From assembly GCA_029204225.1 (NCBI GenBank), contig CM055096.1, forward strand, positions 5,409,504 to 5,473,503: a stretch of 64,000 nucleotides of DNA, given 5' to 3'. The translations under genes and the position numbers were made by a program. Shown here piece after piece: positions 31,930 to 43,730 of this stretch. The notes beneath the pieces are model-generated. The model was given only the letters and a program-made list of their open reading frames with translations, was not told where the DNA came from and did no database searches. The DNA comes from Diphasiastrum complanatum (lineage: Eukaryota > Streptophyta > Lycopodiopsida > Lycopodiales > Lycopodiaceae). The number at the start of each line of letters is the position of its first letter. Position 1 is the stretch's first letter.

Positions 31930-33855
31930 TGCAGGTACGTCCGAAATCTGCAACTAATTTAGAGTATTTATAGTTTGAGTGTGTGTGTGATAGTAAAATA
32001 AATGCCTTCATAATAGACCGAAAACATGTGTTATTGAGATTGTTACGTTTGGTCAGTGGTCAGAATTACTAAAGTATTCAATATTGCCAGAGAATGTTAA
32101 CAACAAAAGCTGTCTGATAAAAAAAACTGAGTCAACAATGCATATCTTCAAAATGTAGGTCAATTAGAATTTGCCTCTACTTCCAGTGTCTCACTTTACT
32201 TGAGTTGAAGATGCATCAGCTTCTTAAGCCTTTATGTAAATCCGTGCAGCACAGAGGCGACAGCCTATAAAAGAGAACGCTCGAGCCGCTGGCTGCTTAG
32301 CTAATCAGTGGGCCACAATTGCACTTCACTTATTTGGCTTTGAATATTGGTTAATGTTCAAGACTGCCCCTCGCATCGTTTTACCTGTGAGCTTGATAAT
32401 CCCGTCTGACTATGAATCCTTTTTTGGCCTCTTTTGGGCTCAATAGCTGGCACGTCGTCTGCTTTCTTGCTGATCCCTGATGTAGGGATCCGACAAACTA
32501 TGGGTCCGCCTATTACCTCACCATTAAACTTTACCCAAACGTTCTTTTTACGAGCAGCATATGCAATAGATGGTGCAGCAACAGCAGATGCTTTATGATT
32601 GACGTTTTTCAGAATGTCTAGAGAAGTGGGCACCTGAGTAGCACGTGCAGGCCTACGAGAGTTTCGAAGCACGACGACTGATGATGATGATGCGCTTGAA
32701 ATTAGTTTGTTGTTCACGGTCTTCTTGACCTGCATTGAAGGCCTTTTTTGAACTTCTTTCAGAGGAGGAAGAGTAGGAGTTGCTTTCCGCCTGCAAATTT
32801 GCTGGAGACCTGTAGTGGAATTGCAGCCATTTGTTTGTTTAGAAGGTGTATGAAATATGTTGTGAACCAATTGATTCCAATCACCCAGAAGCCAATCTGC
32901 AACGTATCTGACACCTCCATGTACACGCTTTTTTAATTTGTTCACTACTTTTCCCACCATTGTGGCTTTCAAATCCTCCAAGCCCAAATCCATGCTCTTC
33001 AGTTGGAAGAGTAGTCGCAACAGCCTTTCCGGAGGAAACTCATCAGCTCTAAGCAGTTGCTCCTTGATAATCATTATTTCATTCCCACGAACGTTAACCT
33101 CACCAACCTCTCCACTTGTTGCATCGTAAATTTGTTCCATGGCAATCACAATGGCTGAATAGCATACAAAGAATACTAATAAGCTTAATCAACTATAATT
33201 TATAGAGCATGGGTGCTTAGATCGAAGATGGCCATCTTGTTGAACAAGAAGCTGCATGATGCATGAATGACTTACAGTTCGCAATTTGATAATCAATCAA
33301 ATCTTAGAAAGCACTCAAACAAGCTAAGCAGAGGACTGAGACTGAACATCATGGAAGCGCAAAATGAATAATACAAGTATTGAAAGTAGTGGCAAAAAAC
33401 AAAACCCGATCGATCCCTGGTGTTGTTGTTTTGATTACGCCTGCCTGCTGATCCACGACTAATCTTTTGTTGCTGCTGCTTCTTTTCTGCCAGCTCCTTT
33501 TTCTTTTCAACAGAAATGTTGTGTTGGAATAGTATAAGACCTCTGCGAGTAAAAGAGTGAATGAAGTCTGTCTAATATTATTAACCGGCAAATGAGAGCA
33601 CTGGGATTTGCACATGAGCAAGGCTTTAGGGCGCTTTAGGGTAAAAGTCATGAATTAATTGCTATGTAAATGAGGAGAGGGGCCGGGGGTCTCCATTGTA
33701 GGCCTTTTTGCTAAGGGAAGTGTCTTCGGATGAGGGCCTTAGCCCCACAAGAAGACTTTTCCCATGGTGGAACAGTCAAGGAGGTGGACCTTCCTTGACA
33801 TGGAAACCTTTTTTACTTTTTGAATTTTTTTTCTTTTTGGTGTAAAACATTTTTT
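31930..33855 (-). repeat. TFIIS-domain segment, copy 2 (inverted)
   Basis: Reverse complement counterpart of 19757-21727, with scattered differences and small indels. Minus-strand order is the same: TTGTAAAAAATG end, palindrome, a Lys/Gln-rich stretch near 33480, the TFIIS-domain exon, then a non-coding tail ending near GCAGATTTCGGACGTA. Flanking sequences differ from those of copy 1, so the shared part has defined limits. Confidence 0.75.
32358..33149 (-). CDS. TFIIS N-terminal (LW)-domain protein, captured exon
   Basis: An intact 263-codon frame. Residues ~20-95 carry the LW domain: IMIIKEQLLRADEFPPERLL, RLLFQLKSMDLGLEDLKATM, VVNKLKKRVHGGVRYVADWL, GDWNQLV. Such domains in TFIIS, Med26-type and similar nuclear proteins bind transcription-elongation and Mediator partners. 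The tail is basic and Ser-rich (SSASSSSVVVLRNSRRPARA) and has the segment KKNVWVKFNGEVIGGPIV. An acceptor-like ctattcag precedes 33154 and a donor-like GTAAAA follows 32385, so it is probably one exon of a larger gene; the last ~9 residues may be intron read-through. No promoter or other exon was identified, so expression is doubtful. The second copy is broken. Confidence 0.65.
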   Translation of the reverse strand: MIAMEQIYDATSGEVGEVNVRGNEIMIIKEQLLRADEFPPERLLRLLFQLKSMDLGLEDLKATMVGKVVNKLKKRVHGGVRYVADWLLGDWNQLVHNIFHTPSKQTNGCNSTTGLQQICRRKATPTLPPLKEVQKRPSMQVKKTVNNKLISSASSSSVVVLRNSRRPARATQVPTSLDILKNVNHKASAVAAPSIAYAARKKNVWVKFNGEVIGGPIVCRIPTSGISKKADDVPAIEPKRGQKRIHSQTGLSSSQVKRCEGQS

Positions 33856-34362
33856 ACAAGCACTTTTTGTGCATAAGATTTTTTCACCTTATGCATCCCA
33901 TTCCATGTAACAAAATTTTTTAAAAAAGGGAGGTGCACAAGATTGTGCTCTAGTAGGCACCTCCTTTTTTTCATGAAAAAGGGATATATGATTTTGTGCA
34001 TGCATGCATGTCACACTATTTAAGATAATTCTTATTCCAAGTTCTTCCAATTCTTGCTTTCTAAAAAGCTCGGGCACATTTTTGCCCCACTTTTTTCTTT
34101 TTCTGGGAAACATCAAATGAAAGATTATAATAATATCGAACATATCCGATCTAGATGAATTTTGTTTAAAGCCAAAAACAATGCACACATTTATGGAACA
34201 TAAATCTTAATTTGATCATAAGTAGTCTAGACATTAGCTATCTACCAGTTTCATGTCATAAGAGTCTTACTCTTGATGTCCACCATCATAAACTGCAACG
34301 TCCTTCCTTCTAATGGCATTCGCCTCGCTATTGACAAATGAGGTATTCACAATGTTGCTTAG
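33856..34362. other. Intergenic with hairpin and a short repeated segment
   Basis: A hairpin with arms AAAAAAGGGAGGTGC and GCACCTCCTTTTTT lies near 33920-33968. The stretch at about 33955-34090 (gattttgtgcatgcatgcatg, ccaagttcttcc) recurs in the same orientation at about 39010-39125. No gene was seen. Confidence 0.6.

Positions 34363-34415
<53 letters not shown>
34363..34415. repeat. (GT)n(GA)n microsatellite
   Basis: GT repeats followed directly by GA repeats. Confidence 0.95.
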
Positions 34416-34856
34416 AGTGTGGGTAAGTGAGAGAGATGTTTATGGTTTATAGATGTTTTTAACCTTTACCATGAATCCTACTAGGCTTCTATAAAAACTA
34501 CGCTTTCAAAAAAATCAAAAGCTCATAACACAAATATTTTTACATCTAAATTCTAGACAACCTATTTTCAAGTCACATTGATAGACTAACAATGGCTAGC
34601 ACAATAATCTATGAATGAATAAAAAATTCAATGTAATACAGATTTGAGGGCAATTCTCATTGAGATCCACCATGGTCCATGGCATGTAAATTACTACAGC
34701 TAAATGTCATGTTTAGATCAAAGCCTTATAAATCTTTAATAAATGCTTCTTTGAAGATATTATGAAGGGCGCTAGCATACAAAAAGATGTATAGCGACAA
34801 AAGTGTGCGAAGCTTATTTGTGTCAATATAAACATCGCTCAACAATTATTATAGCA

Positions 34857-34893
<37 letters not shown>

Positions 34894-35393
34894 CATATCA
34901 AAAGCATCATTGGGATGTTAAGCAAATTTCTATTCATACAAGAAAGTGACAAAAGAATATACTAGTATGCTTTGCAAAACAACTAGATATAGGGTATTAA
35001 GAGCATTCAAGCACTTACAAACAATCTAAAACATAGAATTCCTCAAGTTTCACACCAATGTGCACAAGAAGCCTCATGAAGTCATCAGTGATACCACCAA
35101 GTCTACCAAGAGAAATTTGTGTTAATTTCAATATACTTCCAATTACAACATATCTCCAATTTCCAACTACCACAAAGTCTTGCACTGAAAACTTTCTTTA
35201 TCGTATCTAGAAGAATTTGCTAAGTTACAGCATATCTATAAGTTTCCACAAAGAACATCTAGCATATCTATAAGTTTCCACAAAGAACATCCAGACATTT
35301 GGCAGAGAGCGAACAAATATACTACTGATCATCGTTGGCTGACATTGGCACAACACAAATATGCCTGGACACATACTAATGTTGCTAAATGGT
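34416..35393. other. Intergenic with (AT)n tract at 34859-34890
   Basis: AT-rich DNA with no recognisable coding content. A short local repeat (agcatatctataagtttccac) occurs twice near 35222-35285. Confidence 0.5.
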
Positions 35394-35695
35394 CACTGTA
35401 GAAAACTCATCCCTCGGAATTTTTTCCTGCAAAGTTATAACAGCGTCGCATAGCAACGTTTAAAAGGTTTTGATTTTGAAACATTGCATTGCAATGCGAC
35501 GTTATAGAAACATTCAATTAAAAAAATCATCTCTCTGGTTTTATTTCTGATAAATTTACACAACATCATGTAAACATCGTTGGACGTCAGAAAAACATCT
35601 TTGTAATGTTGTTGAAAACACTATCACATAGCAACATATATTTATGGTTGTGTGGCGATGATTAATTATTGCAAAGCGACGTTTTGTAAGCGACG

Positions 35696-35756
<61 letters not shown>
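35394..35756. other. Possible CACTA subterminal region ending in (AT)n
   Basis: CACTGTAGAAAAC near 35391-35404 is followed by several copies of GCGACGTT/AACGTTT-type words in both orientations, then (AT)n at 35697-35754. Clusters of short inverted motifs next to a CACT-starting end are typical of CACTA transposons. The partner end was not found. Confidence 0.3.
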
Positions 35757-35757
<1 letters not shown>

Positions 35758-36279
35758 TTTTATGCATTAACCTTAGCTTTGGGTAATTTGTTTTCACATG
35801 TTTTGCTCAACAAGCATGAGTTTTGCAAGTGTTTGATCACTAATACTGCCGTGGCTACTATAGGAGCATGTTGCACTTGTCAAAGGGTGCTACTCTTGGA
35901 TCAACTGACAAAACTTACAAACATGTCTTTAGCTCAAATTGTAGATGGTTGTAGATCACTATGCAAAATGTCACTGTGAAGATGCAACTTCATGTAACAT
36001 GTAATGCCTTTTTGGATCTAGTGTGTGGGCACTTACAATTTCTCCAATTCACACACCACATATAATATTGCTATGTTTACATCAATGTGTAGATGCATAA
36101 TGTATCACTTTGGCATTTTCTGATAAGATATTTGGGAAAGAAACTATACGTTTTCTAGTCAGTACAATAAAATTAATCTGATTGCAAATATCTGTCAAAA
36201 TAAAGAAGGAGAGAAGTGTGAAAGATTGTATGGAATGTTGAGATATAAACACAATATATCTCTATAACCAATAATTGAC
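35757..36279. other. Intergenic, nothing recognised
   Basis: A 66-codon frame at 35779-35979 has no recognisable features. Confidence 0.5.
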
Positions 36280-37150
36280 TTAATTATTTAATACAATTGA
36301 ATCGATCTCGTACAATTTCTCATTTAAATCATCATTGATATCTTGCCATTCATTTGAGTCATGTTCTAAATATAGTTCAAGTCTATGTATACCTCCTAGA
36401 ATGGACATAGGTGCACCTTCTTGATCATTTGCATCACTTTCACACTCATCCAATACTCTAATTCTTTCATAGATTTCAAACAAATGGTCTATTCTTGTTG
36501 GAAGATTATTGGTAAATCATCAGTGTTATCATTTATTTGACTTTTGACACTTCACTCGTTGTCACTGACCCAATCATCATGCTTGTTTGGCTCCAAGAAA
36601 TAGTTAAGTTTTTCATCCTCTTCATTATGTGGGTTTTTTTTAGCATGATTTTCCATATGATGATCGCTTTCCTCTTCTTCTTCATGATTGTTGGTTATCA
36701 CATCTTTGTGATCAATATTTTTGATAATCAAAGGGTATTTGTGTGCATACAGATCATAAAAATGAGTTGGAGATTGAATTTAGTGTGCTCAGTAACTAAT
36801 TTAAAAGTACCAACAATTCTTACTTGTTCACAATGATTTGGTAAAATCAATGTTTCATTGGAAGATCTTTGTTGAATCAAGAGCAAATAGTTCTTTGGAA
36901 TCGAATCGTATAGTTGCATGTGGCCCTCAATATATAGTTTGAAACCATTTACAAAAAGATCTTGAAAGATCTATAGTTGATTCTAGTATCTCTTGTATGG
37001 TTCCAACAAGGTCACTTTCGACCAGATTGGTATCCCTTCTTGTACTACTGGCTTGATGAAATCTTGTCATCACTCCACAATTGAATGTCGTTCTTTTTTT
37101 GTCGATGCATTCAATGCAAAAGTCTTGTCCACCCGACTAAAGAAAGGTAT
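36280..37150 (-). pseudogene. Possible CACTA transposase remnant
   Basis: Minus strand in broken frames: VGTIQEILE (cf. YYG.I..I.EL), then IPKNYLLLIQQRSSNETLIL and PNHCEQVRIV, recalling the EPFILA.QA.QVFYV segment that follows in the DUF4216 part of plant CACTA transposases. Downstream is an acidic frame, MFEIYERIRVLDECESDAND. The first part lies in the right arm of the inverted duplication shared with 5573-6634. The similarity is short and the frames are broken. Confidence 0.35.
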
Positions 37151-38145
37151 GCTGCCTATACTGCCAGATTGAAAAATCTATATATCAAAAAATGTTTCTA
37201 AATAATGTGTTACAATAACAAGGCAATTATTATATATACATATATATAAAACAATGAGTTTGAGTTTAGAAACAAACATGCCTAAAAAAATAAAAAGCCG
37301 CACAAAAAGAATCGAAGGACTCACTTTTATTTTCTTGTTTTTCACCGTTCGTTTTATTTTCTCTTTCTTATTTTCCTTTTGTTTTCTTAATCTAATTGTA
37401 TATACACTTTCTCTGTCACTACCTCCACCCCCCCCCCCCCCCGTCCTCCTCCCCCTCTACAGCTATTCATTCTCCCCCAAAAAAATTTCTCACTTTTCAC
37501 CGCTTCCCACCTCTCCCTCTCATCTATACCCCTTTTACCTTCCTTCGCAATTGTTTCACATTGCCATGCATGCCAATGCCAAAGACATACGCAGGTATAG
37601 AGGGACTTTCACCAAATTCGCAATGGGAGCATGTTAGAATATTCCCATGAAGATTCTTCTAACTGATTCTGGCTATAAAAAGAGCATAACGGATATCAAA
37701 CAATGGAGTTGAGCCATCGAACTACAATGAAGAATGTCGACAAATCACAGATAAAGGCGCTCCAGAATATATATGTACCGGGAACGCCAATGCTAGAGAA
37801 GTCAACAGACCGCGACAAATGAGCAGAAACAGAGCACAGTTCCTCACCACCATATTTTACGATGATGGGAATAAAAGCATGGCGGAGTCGACATAAAAGA
37901 CCTGGAATGTAATGTCATACACCCGTAGAAGGTGCACTATACTCATAACCCTATGGTGCAAGAATTATAGGCCTAAAGTGAGAAAGGAACCAAGTAGTCA
38001 AAATGCAATTTGGTTTTAAACATTTCTATAAAGTCAAATTCTTATGGCACATGGTTTTGGGTGAACCAAAAATCCTAAACCTAGGATTGTCTATAAAGAG
38101 CATGTGACACCATTTTGTAATCACTTTTCAAAAGGAAGAATACAG

Positions 38146-38148
<3 letters not shown>
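36950..38148 (-). repeat. Right copy of ~1.1-kb inverted duplication
   Basis: Reverse complement match to 5573-6634, slightly longer because of small insertions, including a poly-C tract at 37428-37442. Both copies abut a CT/GA microsatellite at the same relative point, so the microsatellite was probably present before duplication. Confidence 0.75.

Positions 38149-38208
<60 letters not shown>
38149..38208. repeat. (GA)n microsatellite
   Basis: Thirty GA dinucleotides, the mirror counterpart of (CT)n at 5509-5571. Confidence 0.95.
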
Positions 38209-38211
<3 letters not shown>

Positions 38212-38327
38212 TCTTCCTTCCATTATTGCTTGCTTGTGAAGCCCACACTCAAGCAAAATAGGTTGGAAATCACCTTTGGAGAGATCATCATGATCCTTTA
38301 GGTTGTTTCCCTTTCATTGTCCACCTC

Positions 38328-38706
38328 CATTAGAGGAGTTCTAAATCCAAAAAAGACCCTTTGTAAAGATTCTTTTTATATTTCTTCACAAATTTTTCTT
38401 ACACATGGACCAATCAAAACACTCAAATTTGAAATCTCCGTAACGTAACTTTTTGATTCCACATTTTGATTCCATACTAAAAAATGGCATAGCTTTTTAG
38501 TGGTAAGTCCAAATTTAGCAGAGTTTGGTGCATTGGAAAGCGCTCAACAAGGGCTTTCCAATAATATGTTACATGATATACTTCTAAGCTATGATTAAAA
38601 AGTTATGGCAAGTCAAAAGTATTAGTGTTATAATATTTTAATAATAAAAAAGACGTCTTGCACGAATTCTTAAAGGGTCTTTTTCGAACTCAAAACTCCT
38701 CTAATG
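38328..38706. mobile_element. MITE-like element with ~45-bp inverted ends
   Basis: The left arm 38328-38373 starts cattagaggagttctaaatc and the right arm 38661-38706 is its imperfect inverse (cattagaggagttttgagtt on the minus strand), both continuing with aaaaagacccttt. The 379-bp unit has no coding capacity. About 130 bp of one half recurs at 44506-44640 inside the gypsy element. Confidence 0.6.
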
Positions 38707-39194
38707 CCTTGAGAATATCAACCTCTTGAGGAGAAGATCTAGAGCCAAAGATGCGTACATGAGCCAAGAAACCAAGATCCAAGAAAAATCTCACTCTTCA
38801 ATCTAAGTCATTCCACTTTTAGATCCAAAACTAAGCTTGACACCCTTAGTTGGCTTAGATCCCATATCTACTATGTAGTTTAACCTCCTCCCCTTTGGAT
38901 CGAAGCCCATTACTACACACGATACTCACCCGATTGGAGATCGAAACCCGTTCTTGGCCCTCTTGATCACACCAATTAGGGAGTCACGGAAAGGGTCCAG
39001 AACATGGACCTCCTTTTTCTTCATGAAAAAGGAAAATATGATTTTGTGCATGCATGCATGTCACACTTTTTAGGATAATCCAAATTCCAAGTTCTTCCTA
39101 TTCTTCCTTTTTAAAAAGCTATCGCAACAGTGCAATCCTTGGCTTATATCCTCTTGACATCCACCATTATAGGCTGCAGCCCCTTGATGCCTTA
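38707..39194. other. Intergenic, nothing recognised
   Basis: Includes the short segment at about 39010-39125 shared with 33955-34090. Flank of the gypsy 5' LTR. Confidence 0.5.
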
Positions 39195-39983
39195 TGTTGG
39201 AGGGTTTGCAGATTCCAGGACAACTCTAACCCTAGTTAATAAGAGGGAGGGATTTGACACCCTGCGTGTGTAAGTCCAACCCGATGATCACATAGTTATC
39301 TGATTAATTAGAAAGTTAATAAAAGGACTTTAGGCCTTTTTGCGAGACTTTTAATGTCGCAGGCCTAAATGTCAAGTTAGTGAATAAAAGAGGTAGGAAT
39401 TTCAATTTCAATTTCAAGTTGGTTCCCTCCAATTATTAAATGGGTTCCCACTATTTTTTTAAATTTGAGTAGTTAGGGAGGTAGGAATTAGCCAATAGGA
39501 ATTGGGACGCCCATCTCCTCAATTTCCTGTATAAGTAGCAATTTTGAATGATTGTACATGTTCTATCTTCATTTCAATACAAGCAGATTGGCTCTCTTAT
39601 GGAATGGATTTGTGAATGTCCTTGCTCTTTATCATTTTTTTTCCATCTCTCATATTTTTTTTGTATTTGCTAGTTGTTGGATCTGAAGCTTATTGAAATT
39701 GCTACTTCTTATGCTTTTGTGAGAGAGAAAAAGAGTCAGCTATTATCATTGGGGATTTAGTGTTAATGGTTGTAGTGTTGATTGATAGTGTTAATGGATG
39801 TAGGGATAATGCTTAGTGTTAATGGATCTTAGAGCTAATTGTGGATCATGCATATATGTTGGATTTGTTTTATGCCATCGCTCTCATGGGATCGAACCTC
39901 CGCATGATGACTAACTTCATCTCCTTGATGCTTGTGTGCTTAGATCTTGGGTTGAGGATAGGAAAGGAAATAAAGCCACTACA
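39195..39983 (+). repeat. Gypsy 5' LTR (~789 bp)
   Basis: TGTTGGAGGGTTTG... to ...GCCACTACA. The partner LTR starts at 45601 with the same bases. The primer binding site follows a few bases later. Confidence 0.8.
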
Positions 39984-39986
39984 ATT

Positions 39987-40006
39987 TTAGCGCCGTTGCC
40001 GGGGAG
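39987..40006 (+). other. Gypsy primer binding site (tRNA-Asp type)
   Basis: TTAGCGCCGTTGCCGGGGAG differs by one base from the TGGCGCCGTTGCCGGGGA site used by plant Athila/Tat-type gypsy elements. Confidence 0.85.
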
Positions 40007-40673
40007 CTATGCCAATTTCTCATATTGTAGTATGTTTGGACGGATGTTAGCTTGCATTAGGCATTTTGTTTTGGCATGAATACAGTTAAAATTGAATTTT
40101 AGGGTTAGATTTAGAGTGATGTTGCTTCATTTGAGTGGATCTTCTTGTTTTACATCTAATCTGATTGTTAGATTAGATCTATCAGGATCTTATAAAAAGT
40201 CAATCTCGCCAAGCTGCAAAAACCTCGATTTTTGCCATAAAGAACCTTCGCCAATTCTACCACATTTATTTGTGTCAGATTTATCCACTGTAAGGTCGAC
40301 GAAAGTTAATTTTACCAGATTTGTGAGAAAAATAGCCAGATCAATGAATTGTTACCAAAAATAATAGTGAAGAACCTTCACTGAATCAACCCTTGCCCAG
40401 TCAACCTTTGCCTATAGTATTTCTAGATTTTGCTCTACCAAATCTATCCTCTATCAAATTTTTGAGCCATTCTATTATGATTTGATAGTGATCCTGAAAA
40501 AAAAATTTCATTTTAGTGATAACCGCTTGATCAAGATCTATTTTTTTCATAAATCAAAAATCTGATTATTTTCAAGTGATAGAGATTTTACAAATCTGAT
40601 TAGATCTGAGATAGAAATTTTGTTTCAAAAATCTAGATCCAATCTCATTATCTGATTTACGTAATTTGGAATT

Positions 40674-42203
40674 ATGGTTGAAGGAGGACCAATGAATCCA
40701 CCACCAATTGTTGTTAGAAGGTCTCCTCGTTTAGGTATACCAAACTACAATGGGTTATCTGATCTCATTAGATTTTTCCAGATCTTTTCTGAATTATGTA
40801 GGATTTATGGCGAAGTCTTTCCAAAAGATAAACTTTAGTTATTTCCTATGGCCTTAACTAGAGTTACTCATTATTAGTTTTATAACCAAGAAGAAACAGA
40901 ACGCATGGATTGGGAAGTTGTTAAAGCCGCTCTCATTACGAATTTTATGGAAGATTTCTTTTTCTTTTTAAGTAAATTAAAATGGGAAAGAGAGAGGCCA
41001 TACGAGATTATATTGAACGGATGAAACACCTCAGATCCGAGTGTAATCCCGATCTAATCAATGACGATGCTTTGATTATGTGGTTTTTAGCAGGTCTATC
41101 TAAACGGATTAGATGCCAGCTTAAATGTCATAATGAATACACTATGATACAAAGGCTATGGACAATGCAATTCGTGGGGATGATGAAGGTTCTGACGACC
41201 GAAGCAAATGTTGTAATGTTGTCTTATAGAGCAGGGCAAACCATGGCAACATCTACCACCATTGCATCAACAAATATCAATGCTACTGCAGATAAGATGA
41301 TCGACGAGTTCGAGAAACTTGGTCAAAAGAGCAGATACAGCTGGAAAAGATGTAGTCTCAACTCGATGAAAAGATTAAAGCTTTGGAAGAATTCCATGGT
41401 AAAGCGAACAAAGAACTTGAAAAGTTTGCAAAGACTTTCCTAGCCGAAAAAATGTCTGATGTTCAATTTGAGCAGACAATCATACTATGAATGAATGCCC
41501 AATGTTGAAACAATGAATGACGAATACTATTTGTCATCTGCGTAGCTATACGGGACATGAAACAGCCTTTTGCTCATTTAATCGTCAAAATATCCAGCAA
41601 AGGTATGCCAAGCTTCAGTTTCAAGAACCTACTTATTCAAAAGGTGATGATGGAAAACCTTTCAATTTTGCCCTTGGATTTTCAAAACGACTAGCTCTAC
41701 CAATTTCAATCGAACATAGTGCTCCTCCTGCTAATCTAATGGAACCAGAACCTTATCATGGTAATGAGCAATGGAACTATAGCAATGATCACGAGAGTGG
41801 TCCTTTAGAGCAGCATGCTATCTATGCTGCCACGCAAAAACAAGCAGCTAGACAATGGACCAAAGCGCCACTTGGATGTTTTGCATGCGGAAAAGAATGT
41901 CCTGCAAGACCCAACCCCAAAGGGTTATTGAATGTGATAACAATCAAGAAAAGACCAGTAGTTCATCTTGAACCAACTGTACCTTTGATGGTTGTTACCA
42001 GAGCTCAGAAACAGAAAGAAATTCTAGTTAATCCAGTACCTGTTGAATCAGCACCAACTATAGATATACCTACCGCATCAGGGGTATATCTGAATCTCAA
42101 AGCAGAAAAGAAAAGATATCAACATATGAGGCAGTGGATTAAACAATTGCAAGAAGAAGAAGCCCAAGAAGCCGCTAAAGCAACATCCAAGAACAAATGT
42201 TAA
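40674..42203 (+). pseudogene. Gypsy gag, frameshifted
   Basis: The ATG at 40674 opens MVEGGPMNPPPIVVRRSPRL then GIPNYNGLSDLIRFFQIF (gag N-terminus), with a stop after KDKL. The core continues in the frame at 40982-41443 (IRDYIERMKHLRSECNPDLI) and the C-terminal part at 41517-42203. The double zinc knuckle seen in the minus-strand relative (26211-26504) is collapsed to CFACGKECPARP by an internal deletion joining the two knuckles. Gag would package the RNA, but this copy cannot make a full product. Confidence 0.8.
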
Positions 42204-43730
42204 TACAAAGTTGCACCATGAAATGATCGTAAATATTCTATCTAGCAAGATGGATATTACACTGGGAGGATTTCTTAAGCTGGTGCCTAAAGCAAAAGAA
42301 ATATTAGTAGAAAGATTGACTCAAATGGAACCACAAGTCCGTTAGAAGCCACTTTTTTGTGCCAGGTTTGAAGAAACAAATAGAGTACTCAAGGTGGGGA
42401 CAACTTGGAAAAGTGAGCAGAAAAACATCACCTTGTCGATACAACATAGACAATTTGATAAAGAAATAATCATGATTGATGGAGGTTCAGAAGTTAACCT
42501 GATTTCAACCAAGCTATGCGCAAATGGGGACTTACCAAGTTGAAGCCTGCCACCTTTGCCATCAAGCTAGCTGATCAAAATGACTCTCTGTCCTAGAGAA
42601 ATAGTTGAAGGCATACCTGTCAAAATAGCTGGAGTGCAGTTTGTCATTACTTTTGTAGTAATGGACTTACCTGACACGCAAAATATATATCAAATTTTAT
42701 TAGGATGTCCATGGTTATGAGTTGCACAAGTAATTCATAATTGGGACACCGGCAAAATTACTTTTGAGAATCGTGAGCGTGCGGTCAAAGACAAATGAAG
42801 ACTCTAGTAGTCCAATATGACTCTCAAACTGACACTGTCAATTGTAATCAAGCTCTTGCAATGGACTATATAGCAGGCTATATGTGTCAACAAGATAATC
42901 AATCCGAATTAAGCGAAATTTTCTTACTTGATCAAACTTTGGATACACTGATCACTTTTTCCTTGAATATAATGAACTTAGCTTGGATATCAATTGATCA
43001 AATTCTAGATCTGATTGAAGATGATCTAATACATGTTAGTCATGCCTTGACTTATGATGGAGATGCAGAACTTACCGATGAGCAGATCCTCAATCAAATG
43101 GATCCTACAAGATTTGGAATTCGAGATATTTTGGATGAACTAACAATAAAGCCACCAAAAGAAATTATATTGAAAGAAGGAAAAGCTCCAGGACTAATGA
43201 CAAAAAAACAAGCTAAGAAACACTATAATACGGTCCTGAAATGGAAAATATCCTCTCAAAAAATTGATTCAAAAAATGCACCACCTTTATTGGATAAAAA
43301 AGAAAGAAAGGGCAAGGATCATTCTTCAAGTCGGACTTCTTGCAAGAAATCACTATCAAGGAGATCATCACTTTCAAAGACAAGCACAACTTCTAGAAAG
43401 TCATCACCTCCATAATCAATTCTTGGCAAGAAAGCTAAATGGAGATCAAAGATCAGCCCTTATGAAAAGGAACAATCAGAAGAAGTCCAGCATGATATGC
43501 CCAAGCATTTTAAATGCTATACTTTGGACGATGTTGTAATTATATTACCCAAGGCTCATCATCAACCAGAAGAGCAAGCATCAGAAACAAAAGAGGTTTA
43601 CGATGGACCAATAGGTAGGACTCAACCAATGAATCTTTATGAACCAGGAGAGCCAGAGAAAATTGTTCAAGTTGGAGCGCAACTTACTCTCGAACAATTT
43701 CAAGCATTAAGAAAGTTATTGATCTAGTAC
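42204..43730 (+). pseudogene. Gypsy protease and protease-RT linker
   Basis: The protease region (about 42400-42790) reads MIDGGSEVNLIST, then a frameshift, then QFVITFVVMDLP and VAQVIHNWDTGKITFENRE. The frame at 42795-43415 (206 codons) is the linker: MDYIAGYMCQQDNQSELSE, acidic and then Ser/Lys-rich. The frame at 43497-43727 (HFKCYTLDDVVIILPKAHH ... LTLEQFQALRKLLI) leads into RT. Stops and shifts separate the parts. Function is inferred from position between gag and RT and from the matching minus-strand copy. Confidence 0.7.

Noticed and set aside
33920-33968. Hairpin with a T-run resembling a bacterial terminator
   Set aside because: The window is plant nuclear DNA, where this form of terminator is not expected; treated as a simple inverted repeat.
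36728-36919. Weak resemblance to a protein kinase C-lobe (IPKNYLLLIQQ)
   Set aside because: No other kinase motif is present; neighbouring blocks fit a CACTA transposase remnant better.
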